DNA from: Notolepis coatsorum
Lineage: Eukaryota; Chordata; Actinopteri; Aulopiformes; Paralepididae
Assembly (NCBI GenBank): GCA_963971535.1
Contig: OZ020598.1
Location: 98,701,674-98,765,673 of the forward strand
Length of the DNA: 64,000 nucleotides
Direction: 5' to 3'
The notes under the pieces were generated by a model. That model worked only from the letters and a program-made list of their open reading frames with translations. It was not told the DNA's origin and ran no database searches. The position numbers and the translations under genes are program-made. This document shows positions 30,877 to 42,073 of the stretch, piece after piece (the stretch's first letter is position 1; each line of letters starts with the position of its first letter).

Positions 30877-31587
30877 AGGCCGGGAGCCAGGTCCACCCCT
30901 CAGGATGTTTTTTGCTACCTTTTTTTCATTATTATTTCCTGTTATCCCATACCTTGGGCCATCACAAGTTGATAATGACCACCCCCAAATCATCCCTGTT
31001 TGGCCTCAGGGGCCAAAAAACCCTCTTTTTGGGAAAAGCTTCTGGTGAAATTATGTAATTGCAAATATGAGGGTACTGCAACTGCATAAATGGTCAAATA
31101 AGTCTGAAACTTTGCAAGGTGTATCCTGACACATAGGGGGAAAGTATCAGAATAAGTATCAGAATAATACTCTGGGGCTTACTACCTTTCTATTGTCAAA
31201 TATCACTCTCAGAATACCCCAAAAGACAAAAAAATACGTCTGTCCGCCTGACAAATTGTCATCAAAAGTGATAATTTTCAAGTATTTTATTATACATGTT
31301 GCTGCTTCACATGGATATAAAAGCTTCCCACATTTATAAGCTTCAATTTAAGTCCAAGATGACCTTTATATCTAGAATATTACACCTGCTATGACCAAGG
31401 TTCTCCGTTGTACCTCAAATCGAGAAAATAGAACATATTTCTTCTTTTTTTTTTTTATATCTAAAAAATATATTAAACAAGAGTTGAGACTTAAGTAATG
31501 TAATGCTATACTATCTGGAGTTAATTACATGAAAAGTGAACAATGTTACACCCCCTGGTGGACCGGGGTATCACAGTGCAACATAAA
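30877..31587 (+). repeat. Left terminal inverted repeat of the 7.6 kb element
   Basis: Matches 37762-38463 in reverse over its length with scattered substitutions and small indels. It ends inside at ATCACAGTGCAACATAAA. It contains CCTATGTG/CACATAGGGG and long T runs. No strong internal tandem repeats. Divergence between the arms suggests the insertion is not recent. Confidence 0.9.
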
Positions 31588-31882
31588 ACAGATTGAGCAA
31601 AGGAGGGTTCAGTCACAGAAAACCCGGTAACCAAATATGAAATGTATTGAACAAAGTCCAGGCAACACAATGAACAAAATGACTAGTGTGCAGTCTGTTA
31701 TCAAGAAGTAAATGGAATCAACATGACAAAACTGTAGATAGATATTCTATACAGCCAAATGGAGAAAATAAAATACAGCTCAAACTAAAAATAGAATACA
31801 TTTCTTTGGTTCTTAGACCCCTTTTGCTGCTTACTCTATTTGCTGTGATCCATTCGCTGACTATAAAACTATGATGATAATT
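31588..31882. other. Inner spacer next to the left TIR
   Basis: AT-rich, no frames of note. Lies between the TIR and the 3' end of the XPG-like gene and may hold its 3' UTR. Confidence 0.35.
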
Positions 31883-34800
31883 TTAATCATCATTTTCCTC
31901 CTCCTCCTCCTCCTCCTCATCCTCCTCATCATCATCCATATTTGTATGGATTTCATCTGCTAAGTCATCTTCATCTGTTTCTTCTTCTGCCAAGACATCG
32001 ACGAGGGCTTTGGGGATGACGTCGTCACCCTCACACCACAGTGGTTCTAGCTTACCAGTCTCTGTGTTAATGTGAAATCCATGGTCGAGAGGGGATGGGA
32101 TCTCCGGGTAGTGCTCATGAGCCCTCTTCCAGACACATGCCTGGAAGTTGACTCTTCTCATGTACTGTAAGAGGACCCTCTTGCAAGGTGGGAAGGTGGA
32201 GAGGTCAACAGAAGCACAAGGCTTGAGCCACAGATCTTGACTTTAATCTCTCTTGCCTCATCAACCTTCTTGATTCGACGACTGAAACCATAGAGGCGAC
32301 AAGTGAACTCTTCAACATCACTGAGAATCCACTCATCAAGCTCCCAAGAGTTCCCCACTTCAGCAAAGATCTGGATAAACTTTTCTGATTCAGAATCTTC
32401 ATCGGTCGCACCTTCCCTTTGCCTTTGAATGCTGATGTGCAGTCAGCACCAATGAATGCATGCAATCAATCAAATTGATTTATATAGCACATTTAAACAT
32501 GACACTTGTCAACCAAAGTGCTTCACAAAGGATGCTTGGTTCATACACATACAGCTCATTATAGTAATATTCCACAATTATTACATTGATAGTAATAATG
32601 GCACACAGTCATAAATTCACCAACATGCGCATTTGTTATACATGCAGGACTCTTTGAGACAGACGTATGCGTATTACCGCTGCCATGTTTGGCGTGGAGC
32701 ACCCGGGGGGGGGGGGGGGGGCTGGTTGACGAGACAGCCTTGGCTCCCCCCTCCAGCACGCATACGAGTTAGCTGCCATCACCAACGTGAGGCGCTGGGC
32801 CATACACGTAGGTGGGGGGGAGGGGGCTGGGGGTGCCGCATGCCACTCTTATCTCCAAGAGGGCCTTCGACTCCAGCAGCTCTCAGTTCGACCTTGGAGT
32901 CGTCCAGGAATTTGTCGTCCAGGAATTTGTTTTGGCTGACTGACTGGCAACATTTCCCCAGTCACATCGATTTAAATTTGATTTTGAGTAGAGTGAATTA
33001 TAACTCTATTGGTTTGAGTGGAGTGAGTTTTAACAACTCCGTCCAAATGACTGAATGCATTAGTCCAAGTGTCCAAGTGTCTTAATCAGTTCATTTTGGT
33101 AGGTCCTGTGCGCGGTAAACAGATCCAAAATCTTCTTGTTGCAATCCCAAACGCTTCGATAATCCAAAAGTCCACGACTTCAAGTTGGTAGCCCGATTGA
33201 AGAGGATGTTGACAGTTGATGACTTGGCATAATACAGGAGGATAAAGAAAATGTCAGTATTTTGCTCTGACTGTTGTGATGTGAGGGCTTTTGGTTTGGA
33301 TATACTGCATGTAAATGATTACCCTCACATCCGTTTCTTCATGTTTTGAACAGATCTCAGGTAGAAGCTCTTTAGACATCACTCCAGCAGTGCATGCTTG
33401 ACCAGCCTCTACGAAAATAACAGGCCTTCAGAGGATGTCTTTCATCATATCTTCAGAGCTCCAGTGATCCAGAAGTAAATGAATGAGGGCCTTCTTGTTT
33501 CATCATTTGTGAGAAAACCATTCCAATCAGTGGGCCGATTAACATTTAGCCCCTTCACCATAAAACATTCACCACAACCTCTGTGATCCATCTCAGCTGA
33601 TTTGTGAATGAAGACGGTCAAGGTAAGTGTCTGTACTGAATACTGTTTCAGCTGCAGCCGGTAGACTTTTGAAGGTGGGCTCTGATATATTCTTCATTGT
33701 TCGTGGCACATCACGCATGTAGAATGAGGAGTTTCCATCTTGAATGAGAGCACATTGGCTTGGGCATTCTCAGCATATTTGATCATGTAGTTCATTCCGT
33801 TTGCTTTGTTGGTTTTTGCGGAAAAAAACAATCGATTGTTGAGATGGAGTATGGCATCAGAGTCAAGGGATAGGTCATTAGGTCAGAGATGCTTATTTGT
33901 GACAAGATCTGAAAGATGAACCCACTTGTGGCCTTGTACTGGATCACTTTCTGGTTTGATGCCACAAGCTTCCTTTTAGGTGTGGTAGATGACATTGTCT
34001 TGAATCTGTTCCTCTTGATAGGTTCAAAGAAAAGGACTTTTTTTTTGTCTGAAGTCGATCACAGATGAACTTCTCTTTTTGAGTTTTGCCATTTTTCAGG
34101 GCATTCACATCATTGCGCACCTCTTCTGGCATAGCTGCTCCTGAAGTCAAACTTGTCAAGGGCTGAGAAGTATCAAGCTGAAATGGGTTGATAAAACTCT
34201 GAAATGCTTCAACTGTTTGCTGGACTTGCTTCTCAGACAGAGTGATTTCACGTGGTTTTAGATCACGTTGCTGCTTCTCTGTATGTTCACCTCTGTCGCT
34301 TGTCATTTTCCACATCTCTTCTACATACTCTCCTTTGGCATGGGCAGTCAGGATATGACGTTGGCTGGCTTCATAGTTACTGGTGATTCCACAGATCCCT
34401 GCAGAATATGTTCCAGACCCTGAGTTTGACTTAAGCCATTTCATAGCAGTGTCTTCTATTGTTTTGTCAGTGTGGCAGCGGTTGGCTGGGATATGTGATC
34501 TGGATACACTGATTGCTCCAGCACGCAAACGTTTCTCAGATCCTGGATGTGTTTCCTCAATGTGTTCAAGATAGTATCCCATGTATGTGAGGAATCTAGC
34601 ATAGTTCTGCTGGTCTGAGCAGAAGAAAAGGTCTGGCATGTTGTTTAGGGTGGCTTTGTATCCTTCATAGTCATTGATTTTGATTGCCTTATTCATTGAC
34701 AGGACGAGCCAGGTGCAGTCCATGTATTCCATCCAAAACTATCCAGTTTCTCCCAGCTCCCCATTTCTCACGGCTTCTCTGAATGCATGATATTCTGCCA

Positions 34801-34975
34801 TGTGCTGAGATACATCTTCTGATGAGAGCACTTCAGCGAGTAGATTAATTAATTCAGAGTGAGATTTTCCAAAAATGCAGTCCATTCTGCAGAGAGTGGT
34901 TCATGAGTTTCCAGATACTTGTCATAGAGGAGTCTCTCTAGAGCTTCCAGCATGGATTTGTGTGTGTTCATCGCT
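31883..34975 (-). pseudogene. XPG/FEN-like nuclease family gene, broken (inside the 7.6 kb element)
   Basis: From 5' to 3' on the minus strand: SMLEALERLLYDKYLETHEP; then CTWLVLSMNKA, SDQQNYARFLTYMGYYLEHI, NYEASQRHILTAHAKGEYVE and AAMPEEVRNDVNALKNGKTQ (frame 33944-34732); short pieces near 33500-33995; then HAFIGADCTSAFKGKGKVRP; NSWELDEWILSDVEEFTCRL; and MRRVNFQACVWKRAHEHYPE with an acidic end. HA..G.D..SAF.GKGK is the XPG-type GCD/helix-hairpin block, with GAD in place of GCD. NYARF..Y, MPEEV and YQ..IW+R are features of a large family of uncharacterised animal proteins. Several frameshifts make it non-functional. The N-terminal part is missing and the tail is a Glu/Asp run encoded by a TCC microsatellite. 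Confidence 0.7.
32466..33500. other. Insertion within the XPG-like pseudogene
   Basis: Begins AATCAATCAAATTGATTTAT, a common fish retrotransposon tail, and includes a G run at 32705-32720. No matching far end found. It separates the GCD block from the upstream coding pieces, so it probably inserted into the gene. Confidence 0.4.
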
Positions 34976-35115
34976 CTGTGCTTGTGTGTGGAGAGATCAG
35001 TGTTCAGTGTTCTGATGGCCTGGGGGAAGAAGCTGACTCTAAGTCTCTCTGTTCTTGCTGTATGTATGCAGAGGTGCTTGCCTGACTGCAGCAGCTTGAA
35101 CAGGCTTATGTGCCA
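34976..35115 (-). pseudogene. LINE (L2/CR1-type) ORF end fragment
   Basis: The minus strand reads LFKLLQSGKHLCIHTARTER then RLRVSFFPQAIRTLN, the same ORF end type as at 7045-7745. It abuts the XPG-like gene (HKSMLEALERLL), so it marks the 5' break of that gene. Confidence 0.6.
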
Positions 35116-36239
35116 ATATACATTCATTTAGATCCAATGTTTCACATTTCATTGACATCTAACCTCAGACATGGACTAATATCCCAGACTGGGGGGGGTG
35201 GCTGATTCTTGGCAAGGTATCCAGGCATCTTGTCGTCTCTTTGACACCTTGACTATACCGTAGCATTGCAACCATCAGAAAGTCAGTATATTCATTACAA
35301 CAGCAAAATATTGTACACACACAGACACCATAATTTATATCCCACTTCTGCTCTCACTAGTCTCCCACTCCCGCTCTCACTAGCTAGCTACATTGGGCTG
35401 GCAGCTAACAATCTCATTGGGCTGGCAGCTAACAATCTACAAGCTAACTAGCTAATGTTATCACTCTAGAAGTAGAGTTGCTAATAATTATAATTTATTT
35501 TCTTAATAATTACAATTTCATAATTTCTCCCCCACTTCTACTCTCACTAGCTAGCTACATTGGGCTGGCTATATTAGCTAACAATCTAAAAGCAGGCATT
35601 AAAGCGTTCCGTCTTGGGACGGATATCCGTCCATTTGATTTGGAGATTCCGTCATTTGATTCGGAGTCGTGACGGATTTTAACCTGAGCCAATCAGAGGC
35701 GTCAAATATCATTTTTTCCCCTACCGCGGCCGCACCAAACAGTCATTTGGCTCTGCGGCTCTGCAGATACCCCCTACTCCTTTAACCCGCCTCTGCTGTG
35801 CTCAGCACCAATGGGAAGCGGCCATTTTTCGTTTTGAGTTTCTGAAACTCCGCAATTGCTCTCTAGCTCTACTCGAGAGTAAACTTGACTCATCAACATG
35901 CGCCAACTTTTCCGAGACAGTAAGTTCATTTGACTTATTCTAGTCTAAAGAAACATATATATTACTATTGCTATTGATAAATCTAGTTAACGTGAATGCC
36001 ACAAAACGAATGCCTTTTGTTAATCAGAACGTTATTTACGCGACAAGTTCAACCAGTGTGTTGTTGTTGGTGGTGGTGGTGGTGGTGGTGGTGTTGCGTG
36101 TGTGAGCTTGCGCCTCCGTGTATGATAAATGTGAATGTTGATAAATCTAGGTAACGTTAATGCCACAAAACGAATGCCTTTGTTAATCAGAACGTTATTT
36201 GCGTTATCAATTGTTTTTAAGCTCAATAAACGTCTTTCT
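35116..36239. other. Unassigned interior of the 7.6 kb element
   Basis: Contains CTCTCACTAGCTAGCTACAT duplications (about 35350-35590), two similar ATTGGGCTGGCAGCTAACAA copies, and a GC-rich stretch around 35650-35900 with GAGCCAATCAGAGGCG (CCAAT-like). This is followed by ATGCGCCAACTTTTCCGAGA and a GTAAGTTC donor near 35898. This could be a promoter plus very short first exon, but no downstream exon is recognised. A GTGGTGGTGGTGG run lies near 36070. Confidence 0.35.
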
Positions 36240-36348
36240 ACCATTTGTCCGGGAGATCTCTGGGTAACAGTACTGTATATTTGCATATCATATATGTCAC
36301 AAATGTAACATTACTATCTATATACCTGTAGTATGTCATGTATGTCAC

Positions 36349-36609
36349 TATGAATTGAAAATGGGGGACCCTGATGTAAACAAGACGAACGTCTTTCTCT
36401 GGTCTGCATCCCCTTAACAATTGTGTGTATTGAGCTGTACTGTATTGTACCCATTCTGCTATCTGTTAAATATTGATTGATTGTCATTAACAGATTGCAG
36501 AATGGGTACAATACAGTACAGCTCAATACACACAATTGTTAAGGGGATGCAGACCAGAGAGAGACTTTCGTCTTGTTTACATCAGGGTCCCCCATTTTCA
36601 ATTCATCAT
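36349..36609. repeat. Inverted pair of a dispersed repeat
   Basis: About 119 bases (36349-36467, with CAAGACGAACGTCTTTCTC) recur inverted at 36491-36609 around a 23-base TA-rich spacer. The same unit stands alone at 16510-16640 and again at 36890-37000. Likely two copies of one short retro-derived repeat in head-to-head orientation. Confidence 0.75.
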
Positions 36610-37761
36610 AACATATATGACACACATGACATACAGATAGACAATACTGCTACATCTATACATTTATGACATACCAGATTTACAAATACAGTAGCCTATT
36701 GTTTGTGATACAAAAATAGTCTAAAAAGAGTATATACATTTGACGAAGAAACTGTACATTGGAGGTGGGATGGGGGGGTTGTAACTGTACATTGGATTAT
36801 TGACAACCTTACTTGGTCCCAAGAAGAGGGTCTTGTGTATTAAATAAAGTTTTCATTCATTCATTCACTCTGGATCTTGTAAATCCAGTAGCAATACACA
36901 CAATTGTTAAGGGGATGCAGGCCAGAGAAAGGCGTTTGTCTTGTTTACATCATCAGGGTCCCCCATTTTCAATTCATAGTGACACTTATGACATACACAT
37001 CATACATAACATCATGACATTTATGACATTTATGACATGCATGCCTTACAGGTATATAGTAATAGTACTGTTACATTTGTCACATATACGATATGCAAAT
37101 ATACAGTACTGTTACCCAGAGATCCTAACAGTAAATATATACATATGATGAGGAGGAGACTGTACATTAGGAGGGGGTGGGTGGTAAAAAAGATATACAA
37201 ACGGTGGGGAGGAGACTGTCCATTGTTGTTGTACCATAATTGTGAAACATGTTTAGTCCCTTGTTTGTATGATAACAAGCCGTTTAGTTCATGGTTCAAA
37301 GTAATGGGAAAAGGGTGCTATCTCGCCATCAATCAGAAGCTAGCCACAAGACTTGCATTCACGCTCTCCAGCACACAGCCTCCCTGCCTGGCACAACAAC
37401 CACAACAGTAGGGTCTATAGTCACAGTCAGGACAGTAGGCTCTACAAGTAGGCTCCCTTAAAACGCTAACGCTATTAAAAAAAAAAAAAAAATACAGTGG
37501 AGGTTAAAATAAGAATATGACTTGGCCAGAAAAAAAGTTCAGTCAGGAGAATTTTTTTTGCTTTAATCCCTGTAAAAGCTAACGTTAATGTTATCACTCT
37601 AGAAGAAGAGTTGCCACCTTTCATGTAAAAATATATTGGACAGTCAATCTCTTCCCACAGCCAGAACAATAGATCAACTTACCCACAATTGTCTTTGCTG
37701 AATAACTGACATGAAACAGGGTAATGGTTTTGGTTGGTTGGTGTAACCCGGTCAGCACTGC
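36610..37761. other. Dispersed-repeat remnants and spacer
   Basis: Further partial copies of the GGTCCCCCATTTTCAATTC repeat (36890-37140) with ATTCATTCATTCACTC and AATAAAG nearby, then AT-rich spacer up to the right TIR. No gene. Confidence 0.5.
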
Positions 37762-38463
37762 TTTATGTTGCACTGTGATACCCCGGTCCAACAGGGGGTG
37801 TAACATTGTTCACTTTTCATATAATTAACTTCAGATAGTATAGCATTACATTACTTAAGTCTCAAATCTTGTTTAATATATTTTTTAGATATAAAAAAAG
37901 GGAGAAAAAAAAGAGAGAAGAAATATGTTCTATTTTCTCGATTTTAGGTACAATGGAGAACTTTGGTCATAGCAGGTGTACTATTCTAGATAGAAAGGTC
38001 ATCTTGGACTTAAATTGAAGCTTATAAATGTGGGCAGTTTTTATATCCATGTGAGGCAGCAACATGTATAATAAAATGATCACTTTTGATGACAATTTGT
38101 CAGGCGGACAGAATGTTTTTTGTCTTTTGGGGTATTCTGGGGGGGATATTTGACAATAGAAAGGTAGTAAGGCCCAGAGTATTATTCTGATACTTTTCCC
38201 CTATGTGTCAGGATACACCATGCAAGGTTTCAGACTTATTTGACCATTTATGCAGTTGCAGTACCCTCATATTTGCAATTACATAATTTCGCCAGAAGCT
38301 TTTCCCAAAAATAGTTTTTTTTTGCCCCTGAGGCCAAACACGGGGCTGATTTGGGGGTGGTCATTATCAACTCGTGATGGCCCAAGGTATGTGATAACTG
38401 GAAATAATAATGAAAAAAAGGTAGCAAAAAACATCCTGAGGGGTGGACCTGGCTCCCGGCCTA
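37762..38463 (-). repeat. Right terminal inverted repeat of the 7.6 kb element
   Basis: Reverse complement of 30877-31587. Ends GGCTCCCGGCCTA before CAGG. Frames that seem open here (GREPGPPLRMFFATFFSLLF type) are also open in the left TIR. Since the arms also share long non-coding stretches, this is probably coincidence of sequence identity. Confidence 0.9.
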
Positions 38464-38467
38464 CAGG

Positions 38468-38551
38468 GCGTTGACTCAGCATGGCCCACATTGGCGTCTC
38501 TTTAAGACCACGTCTGAGCTGCTTAATTTGTCTTAAGACACGTCCAATGAC
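38468..38551 (-). pseudogene. G2E3-like exon, proximal half (right of the insertion)
   Basis: After an acceptor (CAATACCAG on minus) the exon reads VIGRVLRQIKQLRRGLKETP then MWAMLSQRP and is cut at CCCTG by the 7.6 kb element. QLR+GLKET..W.LL..R is a signature of the HECT-like region in G2E3-type proteins of fish. Phase fits the exon at 38667. Confidence 0.6.
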
Positions 38552-38666
38552 CTGGTATTGACAATAACAGACAGAAGGTGGAACACATGACACTTTTTAT
38601 CTCATCCACAGAAATTGCTTTGGGATGAAGTTCTGCATTGTCAATATATCATAAAATTTCACGCAC

Positions 38667-38795
38667 AGCATGGATCAACATTTTCTCAAAAAGCCATCTG
38701 CGGTCATTTCCGGTAAGGCAAGGGAAGTCCCAGGCGAAGGCCAAGTCCCGGACACTTCTTTTAACCTCATCGGAGAGTTCGGATTCCCCCTCAAG
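38667..38795 (-). CDS. G2E3-like exon (before the HECT-like C-terminal lobe)
   Basis: 43 codons: EGESELSDEVKRSVRDLAFA, WDFPCLTGNDRRWLFEKMLI, HA, between a TTTAAG acceptor and a GTGCGT donor on the minus strand. Matches the ..E.EL..E....+..LA..WD+P.LT...RRWLFE..L.HA region of this fish gene family. Phase 0 on both sides. Confidence 0.65.
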
Positions 38796-38899
38796 CTTAA
38801 AGACACAGAGGGAAGTGAAAGAGGAAATACTGTTAATGCTTATGTCGATGCTGTTTTTGTTTTGTTCTTGATTTATTGTGATGTTTCTTCTTGACTTGT

Positions 38900-39855
38900 T
38901 TAACACTTTGATCGCCAGGCTTAAATTCATAATTTACCATCCTTCGCCAGCCCTATTTAATATGGAGAAGTTCCCCTTCTTTGCAGGGCTATAACTTTTT
39001 AAATTGTATTGCTAAATTGACATTACTATGGCCCATTCAACGTCCTATATCTATTGTTCAGGGTGTAGCAACGTTATACTTTTTCATTCACATATTCATA
39101 CTAAAATACGGTCTAAAGTATAAGTATGTTTTTATCGTTTTCTGCAGCTTTCTCCAGAACGTGATTTATAGCCCCAAATGCATTATATTGATAATGAAAT
39201 ACAGTTTGATAGGAATCTGCGCGAGATAAAAAATGTCAAATGGACGTGCTTCTAGAAGTTACTAAGTATGATCTGATGTTGACCGGGGGGGGGGGGGGGG
39301 GGGGTCGTTTATAATTCCGTGGCCAACGTTATATGATTCATCTAGTGTGGGTGATATGATCATTAGAGCAGTTAGTATCGAACACGTTGAAAAATAACGC
39401 TGAATCTTACCGTAGCTTCCTCGGGCCGTTGGGCGATGAGCGTGGAACAGAAATGTTCCTATTATGGGATGTAGAAATATGCGATCCATTTCCAGGTTGT
39501 ATAATAGTATATACGTCAAAATCATGTTGTTTATCGAGTTATTTGCAACCGATAGATGTCCAGTGTATCAAGATGGAGTCCCGCTAATGATAGCGAGTGC
39601 CCGGACGAAATATGGGCGAGCACCACTTCATCCGCATCACTTCCTGTTTGGGCGATCCGCCGATCTTGAACCGCTCTTGAACCGTTGGAGAGTTGAGAGG
39701 GGCTCAACAGTAGATCTCAGGTCTCCGGGGGAGAAATATGATTTCGATCACAGATTTTTGAAATATTGATATCAAAGACATGCTACAGCGTCTTTGGCAG
39801 AATGAGCATGGCGGGGAAAGACGTCCTACAGCGTTTTTGGCGATTAAAGTGTTAA
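38900..39855 (-). mobile_element. TTAA-ended MITE, family A, in a G2E3-like intron
   Basis: Reverse orientation, 956 bp, from TTAACACTTTGATCGCC to GGCGATTAAAGTGTTAA, with TTAA at both borders. A G run is at 39285-39303. The block with the recurrent long frame is at 38981-39229. Confidence 0.88.
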
Positions 39856-40023
39856 AGAAGACGTGTCCGGCCCATGGGGACATTAACGTGTGTTGTTGGG
39901 CCTTACAAATGAATTTGATTTAGCTTTTTTTCACAATATAATACAGCACACACAAGGGGGGGAAAAAGGGTGGAAACTTTCTTGCTTCAGTGTATAAATA
40001 ATGGGGTTAGATTGAAAACATAC

Positions 40024-40243
40024 AAGCCTGATTGTTGCCCGGATTTCTAGGTATGGACAGTCCTCTAGTGTGACAGTGGCAGTTTCAGGACTTCCTCCAA
40101 GCAGGACATGAACAAAAGCAGGGCTGAGCCCCGACAGGCATGGTCCTCCATGCACGAAGGAATGTCCCAGCATTCTCCCGGCCATGCTGAACATGTCACT
40201 TTCAACTAGAAAGTGAGAGGCTGAGGGCACTAAATGGCCTGGC
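40024..40243 (-). CDS. G2E3-like HECT-region exon
   Basis: Reads EPGHLVPSASHFLVESDMFS, MAGRMLGHSFVHGGPCLSGL, SPAFVHVLLGGSPETATVTL, EDCPYLEIRATIRL before a GTATGTTT donor. (M.G+M+GHS..HGGP...GLS.A...+L.G) is the conserved HECT-like core of fish G2E3-type proteins. Phase from the exon at 40526 is kept if the acceptor is GCAGAG/AGCC. No stop or frameshift. Confidence 0.75.
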
Positions 40244-40525
40244 TCTCTGCTGTATAAGAAATGTTACATTGAAACAAAGTTAAATTAAGTACTACATGCA
40301 ACACTACTATTGGGTAGTTGTATTTTTATTAAGATTACAATTGTTTTGCCGTTGTAGGCATAACATATTTATTATGACGTTTAGAGCTTTCAGGGTTAGG
40401 TGGGAAAAAAACTAATGTAGGTTATATTAAAGATAAATTAAAAAAAAATGTAAACACAAGACTTGCTCCTGCAATTGTAATTAGTTATTTACAATTCATC
40501 TTACACAAAGCTGTATTCTACATAC

Positions 40526-40612
40526 CAAAGTTGATGCACAACCCAGATTTCAGCTTGTCCATGCAAGTTGAAAAGAAAAAGCGACTAACACCCTCTCCAA
40601 TGGCTGCATCAC
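40526..40612 (-). CDS. G2E3-like exon
   Basis: 29 codons: GDAAIGEGVSRFFFSTCMDK, LKSGLCINFG, between TGTTACAG and GTATG on the minus strand. Matches (D.A.G.GV.R...S..M..L..G..++ G) at the start of the HECT-like domain. Phase 1 on both sides, consistent with its neighbours. Confidence 0.72.
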
Positions 40613-41379
40613 CTGTAACACAATTCAGTGTTTGATATAGACCATTTAAACGGAATTGCATTGCTTGACAACAGCTTATGTCGATGTTTACCTCCTGTCA
40701 ACTGATGACATTCACGGCAACCGAAAATAAAATGGGACACGTTTAGAGGGTTTACGTTTACAACTGAAATGGTCTATAGTAAAAGGCAAAAGCAATACCG
40801 GTATGTATGTGTTCTCCTAGACTACTATGACATGTAATTGAAGCTACCTTCAAGTCTGCATGTTAAGGGTCGTCCCCATTAAACGTTGGGCTTCTTATAG
40901 AAGCAGATTAGTGCAGCGTCCTGTTCCGCAGGGCTGCTTCTAAGATCCATGCCGAGACGTAAGGGATTCTCAGATTCGTGAATGCTTAGAATATCATCTC
41001 AAAACTTAGATATAGCCCTGGTAGGCTCCTGAACAGTGAGCCACTCTAGTAAGAGACAAAATAAAAAATGTTATCAGTTAAGCTTTCCCGTCAGACCTGC
41101 CTGTAAAGAAAGCCAGCTATAGTTCATCAGTTACAGCGCCCTATTTATCAGAATGTACCTTTTGATACAGGATACAATTTAAGCAAATGATTCAGTTTAC
41201 ATCAATAAGGTGTAGGCTATGCCATGTGGGATAATAATAATAATAATAATAATAATAATTCATTGTATTTGTAAAGCGCTTCTCAGGAACCCGAAGTCGC
41301 TGAAATATGCTACTGTATGCTACAATTTACCCTCCCTAACATTGTTGCCCCACAGCAGCTAACCCTGATTAGAACATAC
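40613..41379. other. Intron with (ATA)n microsatellite
   Basis: Holds an ATAATAATAATAATAATA run near 41231-41258 followed by TTTGTAAAGCGCTTCTC, a typical fish retrotransposon tail. No coding signal. Confidence 0.5.
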
Positions 41380-41473
41380 CTTCTGTAACTGCTGCAGCTG
41401 CACTACTTCCAGATGGTCCAGGCATTGCTGCTTGCTCTTCACTGAAGGTACTCATATCCAACATGTCATGTCC
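41380..41473 (-). CDS. G2E3-like linker exon
   Basis: Reads HDMLDMSTFSEEQAAMPGPS, GSSAAAVTE before a GTATGTTC donor, with acceptor GCAGTGCAG. Low-complexity acidic and Ser/Ala-rich linker, joined by phase rather than by homology. Confidence 0.55.
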
Positions 41474-41758
41474 TGCACTGCCAACATTCACAACATACTT
41501 TTTATACACTTATATTCTATTTGTTAGGCTGATTTAATGTTTTACATATGTTGGTTATTGAAAAAAGTATATACAATAAATACCTTTCCCCACATGAAGC
41601 AGCATCCATGCACATAGGACAGGGCTGCAGTACTGGTGCTGTGAAATGTAAGTTAGCAAAGACGAACACAAATCAGGGGTCCTTACCGTGAATTGTGATT
41701 TTAGGGCATCAGCGTGTAATGATAATGGAAAAGAATTCATTTGTACATGTTATCTTAC

Positions 41759-42073
41759 CCTGCTCACAACTATCCTCCACAACAGCCAGGTTTTCGTCAC
41801 TGTCAAGGTCAAGATCAATGATGTTGCAGCAGGACTTGATGTGGTCCGTCAGGAGCTGCAGTGGAACGGCTGCTCCACACTTCTGGCACGTCTCTTTATG
41901 CATGAAATCGAATGTTTCATCCGTTAGTAGCAGTGGAGTTGTGTCAAGTTCCTCCTGCACTAGGGCTATGAAAAATGTACACATATTCCCCCGGTTTGCA
42001 GCCTTTAACATCTTCCCCGTGTAGCCAGTATCATCCGGTTCCACAAGGGAGAGTTTGCGTGTACCCCATCCAC
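41759..42073 (-). CDS. G2E3-like exon with paired-Cys segment
   Basis: WGTRKLSLVEPDDTGYTGKM, LKAANRGNMCTFFIALVQEE, LDTTPLLL, then CQKCGAAVPLQLLTDHIKSC. LDT.PL and (C..C....PLQ.L..H+..C), a CCHC zinc-finger-like block, are typical of this fish family. Splice to the next exon keeps frame. On the 5' side the phase does not fit the exon at 45990, so a short exon between them was probably missed. Confidence 0.7.

Larger units (their letters stand above)
30877..38463. mobile_element. 7.6 kb element with about 0.7 kb terminal inverted repeats, carrying an XPG-like ORF
   Basis: The outer 711 and 702 bases are inverted repeats starting AGGCCGGGAGCCAGGTCCAC on the left. CAGG stands outside each end (30873-30876 and 38464-38467), a candidate 4-bp TSD. 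It sits in one exon of the G2E3-like gene, since exon halves lie on both sides. Inside, on the minus strand, is a broken gene of an XPG/FEN-like family, plus later insertions (a LINE fragment, microsatellites, a dispersed repeat). XPG-domain proteins and 3-4 bp TSDs are known for the Academ superfamily. Whether this is Academ or a separate type is open. Confidence 0.65.

Noticed and set aside
30788..31048. Conserved frame in both TIRs (GREPGPPLRMFFATF type)
   Set aside because: TIR arms share non-coding sequence equally well, so the shared frame follows from repeat identity. No family resemblance.
35898..35925. First exon ATGCGCCAACTTTTCCGAGA with GTAAGT donor
   Set aside because: Too short and no downstream exon recognised; noted only in the spacer entry.
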